Origin: JAVBMC01 sp031552845
GTDB taxonomy: Bacteria > Verrucomicrobiota > Kiritimatiellia > RFP12 > DVOR01
Assembly: GCA_031552845.1 (NCBI GenBank)
Contig: JAVBMC010000005.1
Location: 1-64,000, forward strand
Direction of reading: 5' to 3'
Length of the DNA stretch: 64,000 nt
Positions within the stretch are counted from its first letter, which is position 1. Each line of letters opens with the position of its first letter. The notes below the pieces were generated by a model. That model did not search any database and was not told where the DNA came from. It saw only the letters and a list, made by a program, of their open reading frames with translations. Both the position numbers and the translations under genes were made by a program. This document shows, one piece after another, positions 25,000 to 34,548 of this stretch.

Positions 25000-25731
25000 C
25001 TAATCGCGGACGCCCTGCCACCGTTGCATAAACTCAGCCGCCGAGCGTCCTTCATCGAGATGCTTGGCAAGCGCGCTGCCGAAGATGATCATGTCGGGCA
25101 GGTCTGCTTTTGCTATACCTGCCAGCTGATCGGGCGAGGACAGACCGAATCCAAGCGCCAGCGGCAGCTTGAAATGCTTGCGGGCTCGGCGGATGGTTTC
25201 AATCGCCTGAGGCGGCAGCGTATCGCGTACGCCCGTTACACCAAGGGCTGAAACAATATAGGCATAGCCGCCTGCAACATCCGAATAGGCCTGCATCCGC
25301 TCGTCCGGCGTGTTTGGTGCAATCAGCGGAATGAGATGCACGCCCTGCTCCTTTAAGATAGAGCGATAGGCCGCATCTTCATCCAGCGGTAAATCCGGAA
25401 TAATCAAACTATAGACACCTGCCTCTTTACAGGCAGTTGCGAGACGTTCAAAACCGTACTGCAAAAAGGGATTCATATACCCCATCAGCGCAAGCTTGGC
25501 AGTATATTGCCCTTTTCGTTTGCGGAGCTCTTCAACGATATACTCTAGCGTGATACCATTCTCCAAAGCCCGAATAGATGCTGCTTCAATCACCGGACCA
25601 TCGGCAACCGGATCAGAGAACGGTACGCCAATCTCAATGACTTCAGCACCACCCTCATCCAATTCCCTCAGACTCTTCCAAAATCCATCAACCGTAGGAA
25701 ATCCTGCTGTAATAAAGGGTACAAGTTTCAT
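25000..25731 (-). CDS. trpA: tryptophan synthase alpha subunit
   Basis: TrpA cleaves indole-glycerol phosphate to indole and glyceraldehyde 3-phosphate. The 243-residue product is slightly short but complete. It has [12 protein letters not shown] at the N-terminus, the [20 protein letters not shown] stretch with the catalytic Glu and Asp, [21 protein letters not shown] and the phosphate-binding [12 protein letters not shown]. It is the last gene of the trp operon, overlapping trpB by four bases. No clear terminator follows; the next DNA is repeat-rich. Confidence 0.96.
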   Translation of the reverse strand: MKLVPFITAGFPTVDGFWKSLRELDEGGAEVIEIGVPFSDPVADGPVIEAASIRALENGITLEYIVEELRKRKGQYTAKLALMGYMNPFLQYGFERLATACKEAGVYSLIIPDLPLDEDAAYRSILKEQGVHLIPLIAPNTPDERMQAYSDVAGGYAYIVSALGVTGVRDTLPPQAIETIRRARKHFKLPLALGFGLSSPDQLAGIAKADLPDMIIFGSALAKHLDEGRSAAEFMQRWQGVRD

Positions 25732-26897
25732 ATGCCAAGCTCCTTCTGAATAATATCCATATCCTTATCGCCGCGGCCGGATAAATTAACAACAACATTG
25801 CCACCTTTAGGCAGCAGCTCCGGATTATCCAACACCCACGCCAACGCATGCGAAGATTCGAGTGCAGGCAAAATACCCTCTTCCCGGCACAATGCCTGGA
25901 ATGCATTCAACGCTTGGCTGTCAATCACGGCATGGTATTCAACACGCCTATTTGCTTGCAGCATGGCATGTTCAGGGCCAACGCCCGGATAGTCAAGCCC
26001 CGCAGAAACCGAATGCGATGGTTCAATCTGTCCGTCTTTTGATTGCAACAGCAACGTATACTCGCCATGCAAAACACCGGGCGTTCCGCGCGTGAGAGCT
26101 GCCGAATGATAACATCCGGGCTTGCCGTTGCCCCCCGCCTCAACACCGACAATGCGTACAGACGGATCATCAACAAACGGATGGAACATGCCAATCGCAT
26201 TTGATCCACCGCCAACCGCAGCGATCACGACATCCGGCAAACGCCCTGTCTTCTCCAGCATCTGCTGACGCGTCTCACGCCCGATTACCGCTTGAAAATC
26301 CCGCACCAGCGTCGGGAACGGATGCGGCCCCGCTGCAGTGCCGAAACAATAGTGCGTGGTCTCCTGCTCGCTGACCCATGCCCGCAAAGCCGCATTAATC
26401 GCGTCTTTCAATGTCTGTGATCCGCTTTCCACAGGAATGACCTCAGCCGCCAGCATTTTCATCCGCCGCACGTTGGCTGCCTGACGCACTACATCTTCTG
26501 CGCCCATGAAGATTTTGCACTTCAAGCCCAACCGTGCCGCAGCCGCCGCAGTGGCAACGCCATGCTGTCCTGCGCCTGTTTCCGCCAACAGCGCGGTCTT
26601 GCCCATTTGCTTTGCCAGCAGAGCTTGCCCCAGCGTATTGTTGATCTTGTGTGCGCCGGTATGCAGCAAATCCTCGCGCTTGAGATACAGATTGAACCCA
26701 AGCCGTTTGGACAATGTCGGACAGAATGTCAGCGGCGTTTCACGTCCGGCATAATTACGCAGCAAATCATCCAATGTCTGTTGAAAGCTTTCTGACGGCA
26801 GTATCCGATCAATTGCCTCTTCCAACTCTTTTAAGGCGGGAATCAATACCTCCGGCACAAAACACCCGCCATAATCGCCAAAATAACCTTTTTTCAT
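25728..26897 (-). CDS. trpB: tryptophan synthase beta subunit (operon copy)
   Basis: TrpB joins indole to serine with PLP to make tryptophan. The 389-residue sequence starts [19 protein letters not shown] and keeps [16 protein letters not shown] with the PLP-binding lysine, [12 protein letters not shown], the [10 protein letters not shown] phosphate loop and the [10 protein letters not shown] end. It overlaps trpF upstream and trpA downstream by four bases each. A second, divergent trpB lies at 51193-52404; this one is the canonical partner of TrpA. Confidence 0.97.
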   Translation of the reverse strand: MKKGYFGDYGGCFVPEVLIPALKELEEAIDRILPSESFQQTLDDLLRNYAGRETPLTFCPTLSKRLGFNLYLKREDLLHTGAHKINNTLGQALLAKQMGKTALLAETGAGQHGVATAAAAARLGLKCKIFMGAEDVVRQAANVRRMKMLAAEVIPVESGSQTLKDAINAALRAWVSEQETTHYCFGTAAGPHPFPTLVRDFQAVIGRETRQQMLEKTGRLPDVVIAAVGGGSNAIGMFHPFVDDPSVRIVGVEAGGNGKPGCYHSAALTRGTPGVLHGEYTLLLQSKDGQIEPSHSVSAGLDYPGVGPEHAMLQANRRVEYHAVIDSQALNAFQALCREEGILPALESSHALAWVLDNPELLPKGGNVVVNLSGRGDKDMDIIQKELGI

Positions 26898-27460
26898 ACT
26901 AATCCTTTTACCTCTGCAATCAACGTTTCAGATTTAATCCCGGGACTCAGCTCAACCCCTGAATTGAGATCAATGCCATCCGGGCGGCAATGTTCAAACA
27001 ATGTTCCAATGTTTGCCGCATTCAATCCCCCGGCCACAAAGTAAGGGATGGGAGATTTGAACTCCTGCAACACGCGCCAATCAAATGTTTTACCGCAGCC
27101 GCATCCTGTGTCCAGCAATGCAAAGGCAGCGTGTGAAGGGTGTACCGTTTGCTGTGCAGGGAAGTAAACACGTATCACACGGTCAGCACCGATCGCCTCG
27201 CAAACCTCATCACTTTGTCCATTGTGCAGTTGGGCAAAATCCAAACCTGCAACTTCCATCGTGCGTTTAATTTCATTCGGATCCTGTGTCATAAAAACGC
27301 CTACCCGGCGGCACCGTTGCGTACGAATGCAGGCCGCTTGTTCGGGAGCGAGATAGCGCGGACTTGCCGGCGCAAAGACAAATCCGCAAAGGTCAACGCC
27401 CAGCCGCTCCAAAACATCGGCATCTTCTTGCCGTGTAATACCACAGACTTTAATCAACAT
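26894..27460 (-). CDS. trpF: phosphoribosylanthranilate isomerase
   Basis: TrpF carries out the Amadori rearrangement of phosphoribosyl-anthranilate. The 188-residue product is a short but complete TIM barrel: the catalytic Cys lies in [11 protein letters not shown], the phosphate-binding [12 protein letters not shown] and the catalytic Asp in GIDLNSGVE. It overlaps trpC by 11 bases, so translation is coupled. Confidence 0.95.
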   Translation of the reverse strand: MLIKVCGITRQEDADVLERLGVDLCGFVFAPASPRYLAPEQAACIRTQRCRRVGVFMTQDPNEIKRTMEVAGLDFAQLHNGQSDEVCEAIGADRVIRVYFPAQQTVHPSHAAFALLDTGCGCGKTFDWRVLQEFKSPIPYFVAGGLNAANIGTLFEHCRPDGIDLNSGVELSPGIKSETLIAEVKGLV

Positions 27461-28193
27461 GACAAAGCCTCTTCAAAAATGATAATGGATCCGGATTGTT
27501 CATCAGGGCTGTTCCAATCAGCAATGCGTCATACTCATCCAGACCTTCCGTACTGGTCAGACCGCTAGCGGCAATCCAGACTTCATTTGAATGCCGTTGA
27601 ACAATCAAACGGCGGGTGACCGTAGTATCAACCTTCAAAGTCTCAAGGTTGCGATTGTTGACCTGAATGATCCTGGCTCCTGAATCACGGGCGCGGGCAA
27701 GCTCCTCTTCATTTCCAACTTCAACCACCGCTTGAATTCCGAAAGATTCCGCCGTCTCACGCAAGTGCCGAAGGTCTTCCGGCTCGGGCGAAAGTGCCAC
27801 CATCAACAATAAAGCCGAAGCCGGTGTTGCCGCCGTTGCACAAACTTGCAGTTCATCAAAAATGAAATCCTTTCGCAACAACGGCAATGGTGAAACTGAA
27901 CGGACACAGTCTAAATACGAGAGACGTCCGTCAAAATACTTCCGCTCTGTCAGGACAGAAATGGCACTCGCCCCACCCTTTGTATAGATTGCGGCAACCT
28001 CCTCCGGTGACCGTGTATCATCAATGATGCCTTGTGAAGGCGAAGCACGTTTATACTCGGCGATGATTTGCAACCGCCCTCCCCGCCGCCCAATAAATTT
28101 CGGACGTTGACCGCCATAAAGCGCAATTGGCGGATGCAACCGCAAACTATCCAGTTCGGGCTGCTTGGCAATACGAAAACGTTCAAGCTGCAT
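27450..28193 (-). CDS. trpC: indole-3-glycerol phosphate synthase
   Basis: TrpC closes the indole ring. The 247-residue product has IIAEYKRASPSQG with the catalytic Lys, ISVLTERKYFDG, LLRKDFIFDELQ, EVGNEEEL and IQVNNRNLETLKVD, and ends with a phosphate-binding GLTSTEG. It overlaps trpGD by 11 bases and trpF by 11 bases. Confidence 0.96.
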   Translation of the reverse strand: MQLERFRIAKQPELDSLRLHPPIALYGGQRPKFIGRRGGRLQIIAEYKRASPSQGIIDDTRSPEEVAAIYTKGGASAISVLTERKYFDGRLSYLDCVRSVSPLPLLRKDFIFDELQVCATAATPASALLLMVALSPEPEDLRHLRETAESFGIQAVVEVGNEEELARARDSGARIIQVNNRNLETLKVDTTVTRRLIVQRHSNEVWIAASGLTSTEGLDEYDALLIGTALMNNPDPLSFLKRLCHVD

Positions 28194-29763
28194 GGGGGAT
28201 CAACTTTCTGCCGGCACCGGAGGCGATGGCTTCGCGCGCCTTTGCCATACAAACGGCAAGCGGCATATTTTCGTTCAACAAGTAAAGCGCAACAGCAACA
28301 TTCAAAGTCAGCATATCACGCATTGCTGCAGAGCCGCCACCGTTCAATAATTCACGCAGGACGGCTTCACCATGTGCGGCAGATTCAATTTGGAGGTCTT
28401 TTTCCGCGCATGGAGCGATGCCAAACTCAGCCGGGTCAATCTCCATAGCTTCGCATACGCCATCGCGTACCAAAATGAGTTTTGAGACGCCTAGAGGCGA
28501 TACTTCATCATATCCTCCCGCACCGCAAACAACTGCGGCACGCCGGACTGCCGATGCCGCCAACGTTTCAGACATCAACTCTAGCAGATTTTCACGCGCA
28601 ACTCCCAGCAGCAAATACGCCGGACGCGCCGGGTTGATTAACGGCCCTAATAAGTTGAAGAGCGTTCTGAACCCTACGTCTTTGCGGACAGGCTCAATAT
28701 TGCGGAAGGCGGGGTGATAATGCGGTGCAAACAAAAATGCGAAGTTTGTCCGTGCCACTTCAGCAGGAACCGCCGTCGCAGGGATGTTGATCGGAATACC
28801 CAAGCGTTCCAATACATCAGCACTGCCGCAGACCGACGTAATTGCACGATTGCCATGTTTGACAACCGGGTATCCCATTCCGGCCAGCGTCAACGCCGTG
28901 GCCGTCGAGCAGTTGAACGAGTCGCGTCCATCACCGCCTGTCCCGACAATATCAATTGCCGTACCGACCGCCGCATCCAAACGTACCGCCCGCGCCAACG
29001 CCGCTCGCGCCGCCTGTGCCAATTCAATAGGAGTCTCGCCTTTCAGGCGCAAGCCCATCAGTAATGACCCTGCTTGCACAGGTGGCAAGCGCCCGTCCAT
29101 CAGCGCATCAAATGCAAAGTTGGCCATTGACGGAGTCAGGTCCTTCCCATCCGCCAGCGTGTTGAGCACATTCTTCATCCGTAGCGCAAGACTGGCATCC
29201 GGCAGAATATGCCCAGGGAAGTTAGCCAATAGCAAAGCCCCATCCGGTGTCAAAATGGATTCCGGGTGGAACTGTACGCCAACCCACGGACGGTCGTTAT
29301 ACCGCAACGCCATCACTTCACCCTCCGGCGCACGCGCCATAACCGAGTAGGCCTCATGCTCTTTGACAACCAGCGAGTGATACCGCCCGACACGCAACGG
29401 ATTCGGCAAGCCGTGGAAGATTCCCTCGCCATCATGAACGATATCAGATGCCTTGCCATGATAGGGCTGGGGCGCGCGCTTCACTTCACCGCCTGCAAAC
29501 AGTCCCAGTATCTGATGCCCTAGGCAAACGCCCAATACCGGCACTTCCGGATTAAGCCGCTTGAGAAACTCCAAGCAGTAACCGCTGTTCAACGGATGGC
29601 TTGGCCCCGGCCCGATGCAGACAGCTTGCAACGCAGGGTCTGTTGCATAATCCAACAAGCGGGGATCATCGTTATAAACAACAACAGGCTCCTCACCGAG
29701 AGTTTGAAAGGCTTGAATCAGATTGTAAGTGAACGAATCGTAATTATCGATAAACAGAAACAT
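28183..29763 (-). CDS. trpGD: anthranilate synthase glutaminase fused to anthranilate phosphoribosyltransferase
   Basis: The start at 29763 (MFLFIDNYDSFTYNL) has AAGGAG just 5' and gives 526 residues; a longer frame reaching 29862 lies wholly inside trpE and is not used. Residues 1-190 are a class I glutamine amidotransferase, with GVCLGHQILGLF holding the nucleophile and VGVQFHPESIL the His/Glu pair. From about residue 200 the protein is TrpD, with IVGTGGDGRDSFNCST, KHGNRAITS and the DVLERLGI stretch. Fusion of the two functions is known from enterobacteria and others. It overlaps trpE by 20 bases. Confidence 0.95.
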   Translation of the reverse strand: MFLFIDNYDSFTYNLIQAFQTLGEEPVVVYNDDPRLLDYATDPALQAVCIGPGPSHPLNSGYCLEFLKRLNPEVPVLGVCLGHQILGLFAGGEVKRAPQPYHGKASDIVHDGEGIFHGLPNPLRVGRYHSLVVKEHEAYSVMARAPEGEVMALRYNDRPWVGVQFHPESILTPDGALLLANFPGHILPDASLALRMKNVLNTLADGKDLTPSMANFAFDALMDGRLPPVQAGSLLMGLRLKGETPIELAQAARAALARAVRLDAAVGTAIDIVGTGGDGRDSFNCSTATALTLAGMGYPVVKHGNRAITSVCGSADVLERLGIPINIPATAVPAEVARTNFAFLFAPHYHPAFRNIEPVRKDVGFRTLFNLLGPLINPARPAYLLLGVARENLLELMSETLAASAVRRAAVVCGAGGYDEVSPLGVSKLILVRDGVCEAMEIDPAEFGIAPCAEKDLQIESAAHGEAVLRELLNGGGSAAMRDMLTLNVAVALYLLNENMPLAVCMAKAREAIASGAGRKLIPHAA

Positions 29764-31162
29764 TTTCTTCTCCTTGCTGCAAGATTGAGGCAATAATCGC
29801 AGCTTTATTTTGACACTCGTCGTACTCTTTCTCCGGCACCGAATCACACGTAATTCCCGCACCCGCCTGCCAATGAATCAGCCCATCGCGCACCCATAGA
29901 CTGCGGATTGTAATCCCCAAGTCCATATTCACTGCATCCTTATCCAGCCCAATCCAGCCGATACATCCGGCATACGGTCCGCGGGGACGCTGTTCACATT
30001 CGGCCACCATTTCAATCGCCCGCACCTTCGGCGCACCGCTGACTGTTCCAGCAGGGAATGTCGCCTTAATCACATCCACCGCATCACACTCAGGCGTCAA
30101 AATAGCGCTCAGCCGCGAAGTCAGATGCATCACATGCGAAAACCGCTGCACCTCCATCAAGCGTTCAACCTTCAACGTGTTACTTCGCGCAATCCTCCCA
30201 AGGTCATTCCGACCTAGATCCACCAACATCACATGCTCAGCCCGCTCCTTGGGATCCTCCAACAGCTCAGTCGCCAAAGCAGAATCTTCCTCCTCAGTCT
30301 TCCCGCGTTTCCGAGTCCCGGCAATCGGCGACAGGTAAAGCTGATTAGCCGCACACCGGATATTCAACTCCGGTGAACTACCCAGCAGATGGATGTCGTC
30401 AAAATCGAAGTAGAACATATACGGCGACGGGTTACGCTGACGCAAACTGCGGTAGAGCGTAAAAGAGCTGCCGCTAAACGGAGCCTGACGGTGCAGCGAC
30501 AGAACCGCTTGAATACCTTCCCCCGCAACCAACTGCTCCTGCAAGTCGTGAACTTGTTTCACATACTGCTCACGGTCGGGATGCTGAATCATCTCAGCCA
30601 TGTTACATTTGAATGCGGCAGGAGGATGCACGCAGGATTCATCATTAGGCGTAGGAAAATCATCGTGATACGTAATTTCCACCAACCGGTTATACAAATG
30701 ATCAAACAGCAAAATGCGGCCCGGAATCACCAAGCATGCCTCAGCCTCCTCCGGAAGCAGTGTCTTTGCCAGCCGCGGCAAACACAAACCTGCAATGCCA
30801 TAGCCAAGATAACCATAAACCCCGCGCGTGATGGGTGGCAGATTGGGCATATTTTCCGGCGGCGTGACCTGTATGAAAGCCAGCAGAGCCCGCAACCCTT
30901 CCAAATAATCCATTCCCTCAAACTGCTTCAGACAATCAAAACGGGATTCTTTGACAGTCAACACCAGCTTGCCGCCGCGGCAATGCATCAATAATAAGTA
31001 ATCATCAGCCAACAGGCTGTAACGCCCCCAACGGCCATCGACCTCGGCACTTTCCAAAAGCAAGCCGGATCCTTGCTTCAAATAAAGGCTGATCGGTGTC
31101 TCCGTGTCAGCCTGTAAATAACGGGCGCGTTGTTTCAAAGTCAAGCAAGTTGTCATAAACAT
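29744..31162 (-). CDS. trpE: anthranilate synthase component I
   Basis: TrpE makes anthranilate from chorismate with ammonia delivered by TrpG. The 472-residue product has the chorismate-binding signature SPIAGTRKRGKTEEED, DLGRNDLGRIA, and the FPAGTVSGAPKVRAIEM end. The N-terminal GLLLESAEVDGRWGRYS contains the LLES segment linked to feedback binding of tryptophan. The first ATG (31162) or the one two codons later may be used; neither has a strong ribosome binding site. It heads the operon E-GD-C-F-B-A. Confidence 0.95.
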   Translation of the reverse strand: MFMTTCLTLKQRARYLQADTETPISLYLKQGSGLLLESAEVDGRWGRYSLLADDYLLLMHCRGGKLVLTVKESRFDCLKQFEGMDYLEGLRALLAFIQVTPPENMPNLPPITRGVYGYLGYGIAGLCLPRLAKTLLPEEAEACLVIPGRILLFDHLYNRLVEITYHDDFPTPNDESCVHPPAAFKCNMAEMIQHPDREQYVKQVHDLQEQLVAGEGIQAVLSLHRQAPFSGSSFTLYRSLRQRNPSPYMFYFDFDDIHLLGSSPELNIRCAANQLYLSPIAGTRKRGKTEEEDSALATELLEDPKERAEHVMLVDLGRNDLGRIARSNTLKVERLMEVQRFSHVMHLTSRLSAILTPECDAVDVIKATFPAGTVSGAPKVRAIEMVAECEQRPRGPYAGCIGWIGLDKDAVNMDLGITIRSLWVRDGLIHWQAGAGITCDSVPEKEYDECQNKAAIIASILQQGEENVSVYR

Positions 31163-31193
31163 CCAAACGATTCTTTTTGCAGATACAGGTGTC

Positions 31194-31223
31194 AGTATAT
31201 CATCTCCACCGACAGCAAGTCAA
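31194..31223 (-). promoter_or_regulatory. promoter of the trp operon
   Basis: On the minus strand TTGACT (31223-31218) and TATACT (31199-31194) are 18 bp apart, about 30 bases ahead of trpE. I see no leader peptide with Trp codons and no obvious attenuator between promoter and gene. Confidence 0.7.
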
Positions 31224-31373
31224 CATGTTTCTTTTAAAAGATACGATTATTTAAAAATCCGTCTCCATATACGGCTGTTTCAGGGTACGTCAGCGACGGG
31301 ATTTATACGGGTATTAGGCGCGAAGGGGTTGCCTGACGGGAGCGGTGAATAAATGTATCAGGTAAGTCCGCGG

Positions 31374-31428
31374 CACAAACAAACCGGCTCCCGCTGAGTT
31401 ATTGAAATAAACTAAGCAAGGAGCCGGT
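31374..31428 (-). terminator. long-loop hairpin after the membrane-anchored repeat protein
   Basis: ACCGGCTCC and GGAGCCGGT are perfect inverted repeats (31420-31428 and 31383-31391) separated by 28 bases. On the minus strand a TTTGTTTGT run follows. It is placed to end transcription from the gene at 31444-33165 before trpE. Confidence 0.55.
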
Positions 31429-31443
31429 ATCGCACAAGAATGT

Positions 31444-33165
31444 TTAATTTTGAACAGGCGGCGCTGACTCAAGCTCTAATGCCCGCAGCATGTTTGCAAC
31501 CGACTGTTTGATTGCGGCTTGCGATGTTTGGTATTGAGCTTTTGCGTACGCCTCGTTACGATACAAATTGTCCATCGCCCTTTGAGCGCGAGCATCGGCG
31601 GATTCGACGTCCTTTTGAGCTTGTGTTTTCCGCTTCAACGCCTCACTTCGCGCATCGGAGAAAGGCATTTTATCATAGCTCTCGTACTCCCGCGTGGCGG
31701 CGTCTAGGTTTTGCTGCGCCGTTCCCTTCTCCTGCAAAAGGCGCCCAATCTGGCTCACAGCATCATTACCACTGCCACTCCATCCACCCCCTCTGTTGTG
31801 CGAGGAGGCCTTGCGCTGTTTGTTCAAAGACGCGACTGCAACAGCGGCATCGATCCATTGAGAATACGCCGCGCGGCATTTTTCTACTTCGACGGCGTAC
31901 TCCTGCTGGAGTTTCAGGCAATTGCGCACAGCATCTTTGATACGCTCTTCATCCAAATCTTGTTGCGCAGCTTGACGTGCCAGCAATTGACGTTCGGAAT
32001 AAAGCGGCGGCGTACGCCAATCATTCAGGCGAGCCGTCACATCCGCAAGCTCCCACTGCCCATTAGCGAGTTTTCGTGTAGCAGTGACTTCAAACTTCCA
32101 GCCCTGATCAGTTGGCGCGGCAACCGGCTCGGGCTTGACAACCGTCTTTTTCCAGAGCACCTCACGTAACGTTGTCAAACGTTCGGCATCGGCCTCTGTG
32201 ACGAGAGGGTCCCATGCGGCGACTGCCGGTGCACCGACTCCCGTCTGCAAACGATTAAGCTTCGCCGTGATTTCCGGGCCTGCTTCAAGCGGCGCGGGCC
32301 AAACGTCCGCCGTAGCTTCAGCACCGAGGATATCGGCAACGGAACGACTGACCAAGCGTACAAATTTATCGTCCCCGCCCACCGGCACAAACACACATGT
32401 GAACGCATCGGAGCCATCCGGATTCTCCACCGCCTGCACATGAACTAATTCTAACTTGTTAAAACCTAACCTTTCAAAAAACTCTTTCTCTTGCCGCCAG
32501 ACAAATGGAATGATGTACTGCGTGGCAAAAATCTCGGGCACGCCACCGGGCATCGCTTGTTTCTGCCGGATAAACTCCTCGCGGTTTCTTTTGCGCACCT
32601 CCTCCTGCGCACGCAGCTTCTGCTGAGCCGCGCGGGCATCACGCTCTGCAATAGCCGCAGCATCACGCTTAGCTTTCTCGGCGGCATCTGCAAGTGCGAG
32701 CTCCTTCAGCTTCGCCGCAGCATCCGGACTGCCACGCTCAACGGCAAGCTTCCAGCAAGCCTCCGCCTCAACCAAACGCCCGGCACTGGCATGCAGCATC
32801 CCCAAACGGAAATCAGCATCGGCATTACCGGCCTCTGAGGCTGCGGTGTAATATTGAATCGCCGTTGCGGCATAACCGCCCTTGACGGCAGTGTCAGCAC
32901 GGCGTAGTAAATCCAACACATCCACCTCGGCTGGTCGGGCGCTGGGCTTGCTCTTCTTTTCGCCGCCGCCAAACAAACGCCATGAACTGCTCTTCTTCGG
33001 CGAAGCGACCTCAATAGCAGCCTCGGTCTCCTCTCCGGCAACGGGCTCTGAGGCAGGTTCGTCCGTATTGAAGCAGTACAGGAAAGCCACCTGCACCAAA
33101 GCTCCCAACAGCACGAGCAGCACAAGAATCACCCATATTCCGGCTGAACGATTTCGTCCCTGCAT
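31444..33165 (-). CDS. membrane-anchored Sel1/TPR-like protein with coiled coil
   Basis: The start at the ATG 33165 has AAAGGGGA ahead and gives 573 residues; a GTG ten codons earlier is less likely. One transmembrane segment (VILVLLVLLGALVQVAFLYCF) near the N-terminus is followed by a low-complexity acidic/basic linker. A Sel1/TPR-like repeat region (about residues 90-165, ADTAVKGGYAATAIQYYTAA and GNADADFRLGMLHASAGRL) comes next, then a charged Ala/Arg/Gln coiled coil and a long helical C-terminus with an Ala/Lys-rich end. No enzyme motif is visible. It may be a periplasmic scaffold. The nearest neighbours on either side are on other units, so context does not help. Confidence 0.75.
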   Translation of the reverse strand: MQGRNRSAGIWVILVLLVLLGALVQVAFLYCFNTDEPASEPVAGEETEAAIEVASPKKSSSWRLFGGGEKKSKPSARPAEVDVLDLLRRADTAVKGGYAATAIQYYTAASEAGNADADFRLGMLHASAGRLVEAEACWKLAVERGSPDAAAKLKELALADAAEKAKRDAAAIAERDARAAQQKLRAQEEVRKRNREEFIRQKQAMPGGVPEIFATQYIIPFVWRQEKEFFERLGFNKLELVHVQAVENPDGSDAFTCVFVPVGGDDKFVRLVSRSVADILGAEATADVWPAPLEAGPEITAKLNRLQTGVGAPAVAAWDPLVTEADAERLTTLREVLWKKTVVKPEPVAAPTDQGWKFEVTATRKLANGQWELADVTARLNDWRTPPLYSERQLLARQAAQQDLDEERIKDAVRNCLKLQQEYAVEVEKCRAAYSQWIDAAVAVASLNKQRKASSHNRGGGWSGSGNDAVSQIGRLLQEKGTAQQNLDAATREYESYDKMPFSDARSEALKRKTQAQKDVESADARAQRAMDNLYRNEAYAKAQYQTSQAAIKQSVANMLRALELESAPPVQN

Positions 33166-33284
33166 CCGCGTTCCCCTTTCTTCAAAGTTGCCCACACACC
33201 GAACGGGCGCATTATCTTATTTATGCTCCCCATTGTCAAGCATAAGGCGCAAAACAAACCAATGCATATTTACAGCCAAAGTGT

Positions 33285-33446
33285 TCACACCTCAAACGCG
33301 CCTGGTTCAAAGCTCACCGCCCTCATCGTATTCGCCGACTCCATCACCGCCTTGGCCAAAACCACCGACTGCAATCCATCATACACCGAACCAAACCGCA
33401 ACGGCGTATGCTTCACTTCCTCCGACAATAAACGGAAGCGCCAATA
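33285..33446 (-). pseudogene. possible remnant of a Gfo/Idh/MocA oxidoreductase C-terminus
   Basis: The minus-strand frame reads FGSVYDGLQSVVLAKAVMES followed by ANTMRAVSFEP before a stop at 33285. This recalls the last helix and strand of Gfo/Idh/MocA oxidoreductases (DGL..V.LA.A..ESA.TG..V). No N-terminal Rossmann fold is nearby. Upstream sequence gives way to palindrome array B. The match is short and remembered, so the call is tentative. Confidence 0.35.
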
Positions 33447-33526
33447 CTTCGTCCAAAAATAGGTAGCACAAATTTCCCTATTCCAAAGCGGCTGCTGCCG
33501 GCCTCCATATCGCCCGTCTGCAGTTT

Positions 33527-33632
33527 GTGGGCTTGCAAGCCCACAAATGTGGGGTTCGAAGCCCACGGTTGGAGGCTTGCAAGCCTTCAGTTGTGGGGTT
33601 GTAAGCCCCGAAGTGTGGGCTTGCAAGCCCGC
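33527..33632 (+). repeat. palindrome array B, 22-bp period, five units
   Basis: Five 18-bp near-palindromes start at 33527, 33549, 33571, 33593 and 33615, exactly 22 bp apart. The first is the perfect GTGGGCTTGCAAGCCCAC. The second swaps the centre to TTCGAA, which keeps symmetry. The third changes both arms (GGAGG with CCTTC), giving one A:T and one G:T in place of G:C and T:A. The fourth is the weakest and the fifth nearly equals the first. Spacers are four bases and differ. Confidence 0.88.
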
Positions 33633-33827
33633 GGAACGTAGATATATGTGTCCGGTTCAGATGATAACCAAAAGTAGTCTCCCGATCGGACGTGATTGTG
33701 GAATGGTGTCCTAGTAAGGAATAGGTGGTTTAGGGGATGGATGGAGTGGAAATAACGAGGGTGGATGGGCAGATGGGGTCCGGTAGTACGTGTTTGTGAA
33801 TTTTCTGCGGGGTGTGTGAAGTAATGT
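33633..33827. other. intergenic DNA 5' of the rplU promoter
   Basis: Together with 33166-33284 and 33447-33526 this is what remains of a 730-bp gap. Apart from the tentative gene remnant, palindrome array B and the rplU promoter I see nothing functional in it. It is G-rich on the plus strand near 33720-33790. Confidence 0.5.
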
Positions 33828-33856
33828 TTGACAATAGCACGCCGAAAGTGTATAGT
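33828..33856 (+). promoter_or_regulatory. promoter of rplU-rpmA
   Basis: TTGACA (33828-33833, consensus) and TATAGT (33851-33856) are 17 bp apart. The rplU ATG at 33900 is about 37 bases after the expected start site. This is the strongest-looking promoter in the window, fitting a ribosomal protein unit. Confidence 0.85.
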
Positions 33857-33899
33857 ATCGCCCTTATTTGCAGTTACAGAAGCAGGAAGAAAGAATCCC

Positions 33900-34214
33900 A
33901 TGGACGCATACGCAGTGATTCAAACCGGCGGCAAACAATACCGCGTGAGTTTGGGACAGATTATCGAGATTGAGCGGCTTGATGTTGAGGCCGGCAAGGA
34001 TGTGACCATTGACGAAGTCATGGCACTTTCCAACGGTACCGAGTTGAAGATTGGCATGCCCACCGTCGTCGGCGCGAAGGTGGTTCTGAACATCATCGGC
34101 CACAAGCGCGGCCCGAAGCTCATCAACTTTAAGAAAAAACGCCGCAAAGGCTACGAACGCCGCATCGGGCACCGTCAGGAGTTGACTGTTGCCAAGGTTT
34201 CGTCAATCGCCTAA
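33900..34214 (+). CDS. rplU: 50S ribosomal protein L21
   Basis: The start at 33900 gives a 104-residue protein beginning MDAYAVIQTGGKQYRVSLGQ, the classic L21 opening, and ending with RRKGYERRIGHRQELTVAKV, the L21 signature. A longer in-frame start at 33828 overlaps the promoter and is rejected. AGGAAG lies ahead of the start. The usual partner rpmA follows. Confidence 0.96.
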   Translation: MDAYAVIQTGGKQYRVSLGQIIEIERLDVEAGKDVTIDEVMALSNGTELKIGMPTVVGAKVVLNIIGHKRGPKLINFKKKRRKGYERRIGHRQELTVAKVSSIA

Positions 34215-34231
34215 TTTAAGGAGTATAGAAA

Positions 34232-34465
34232 ATGGCAGGCAGCACAAATAACGGACGCGACAGCCAATCCAAGCGCTTGGGCGTCAAACGTTACGATGGC
34301 CAAATCATCAAGGCCGGCACCATCATCGTCCGCCAGCGCGGTACGAAGATCAAGCCCGGTAAGAATGTCGGCATCGGCCGTGACTTCACTCTCTTTGCAT
34401 TGGCTGACGGCGCCGTCAAGTTCATCAAGGAAGGTGCTGTCGCAACTGTTGTTCCGCAGGCGTAA
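34232..34465 (+). CDS. rpmA: 50S ribosomal protein L27, short N-terminus
   Basis: The 77-residue protein reads [21 protein letters not shown] and continues with an ordinary L27 body. Typical L27 begins with AHKKGxGST, whose tail reaches the peptidyl-transferase centre; here the protein starts [10 protein letters not shown], lacking those basic residues. AAGGAG is well placed 5' of this ATG and there is no upstream in-frame start, so the short form looks genuine. Confidence 0.95.
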   Translation: MAGSTNNGRDSQSKRLGVKRYDGQIIKAGTIIVRQRGTKIKPGKNVGIGRDFTLFALADGAVKFIKEGAVATVVPQA

Positions 34466-34487
34466 CGCCCCGCAGATACACATGAAG

Positions 34488-34518
34488 AAAGCGCGGGCGT
34501 CGAGTCTGCGCTTTTTTT
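34488..34518 (+). terminator. rho-independent terminator after rpmA
   Basis: AAAGCGC (34488-34494) pairs with GCGCTTT (34508-34514), followed by more T. It would at least partly separate rplU-rpmA from obgE. Confidence 0.75.
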
Positions 34519-34548
34519 GTCTCTACACATTGTCCCTTCCCGCTTAGC

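Noticed and set aside
31163..31260. Leader peptide and attenuator ahead of trpE
   Set aside because: No short frame with tandem Trp codons and no alternative hairpin pair is visible between promoter and start codon.
33587..33901. 104-residue minus-strand frame 5' of rplU
   Set aside because: It crosses the rplU promoter and runs into palindrome array B; no protein-like features.
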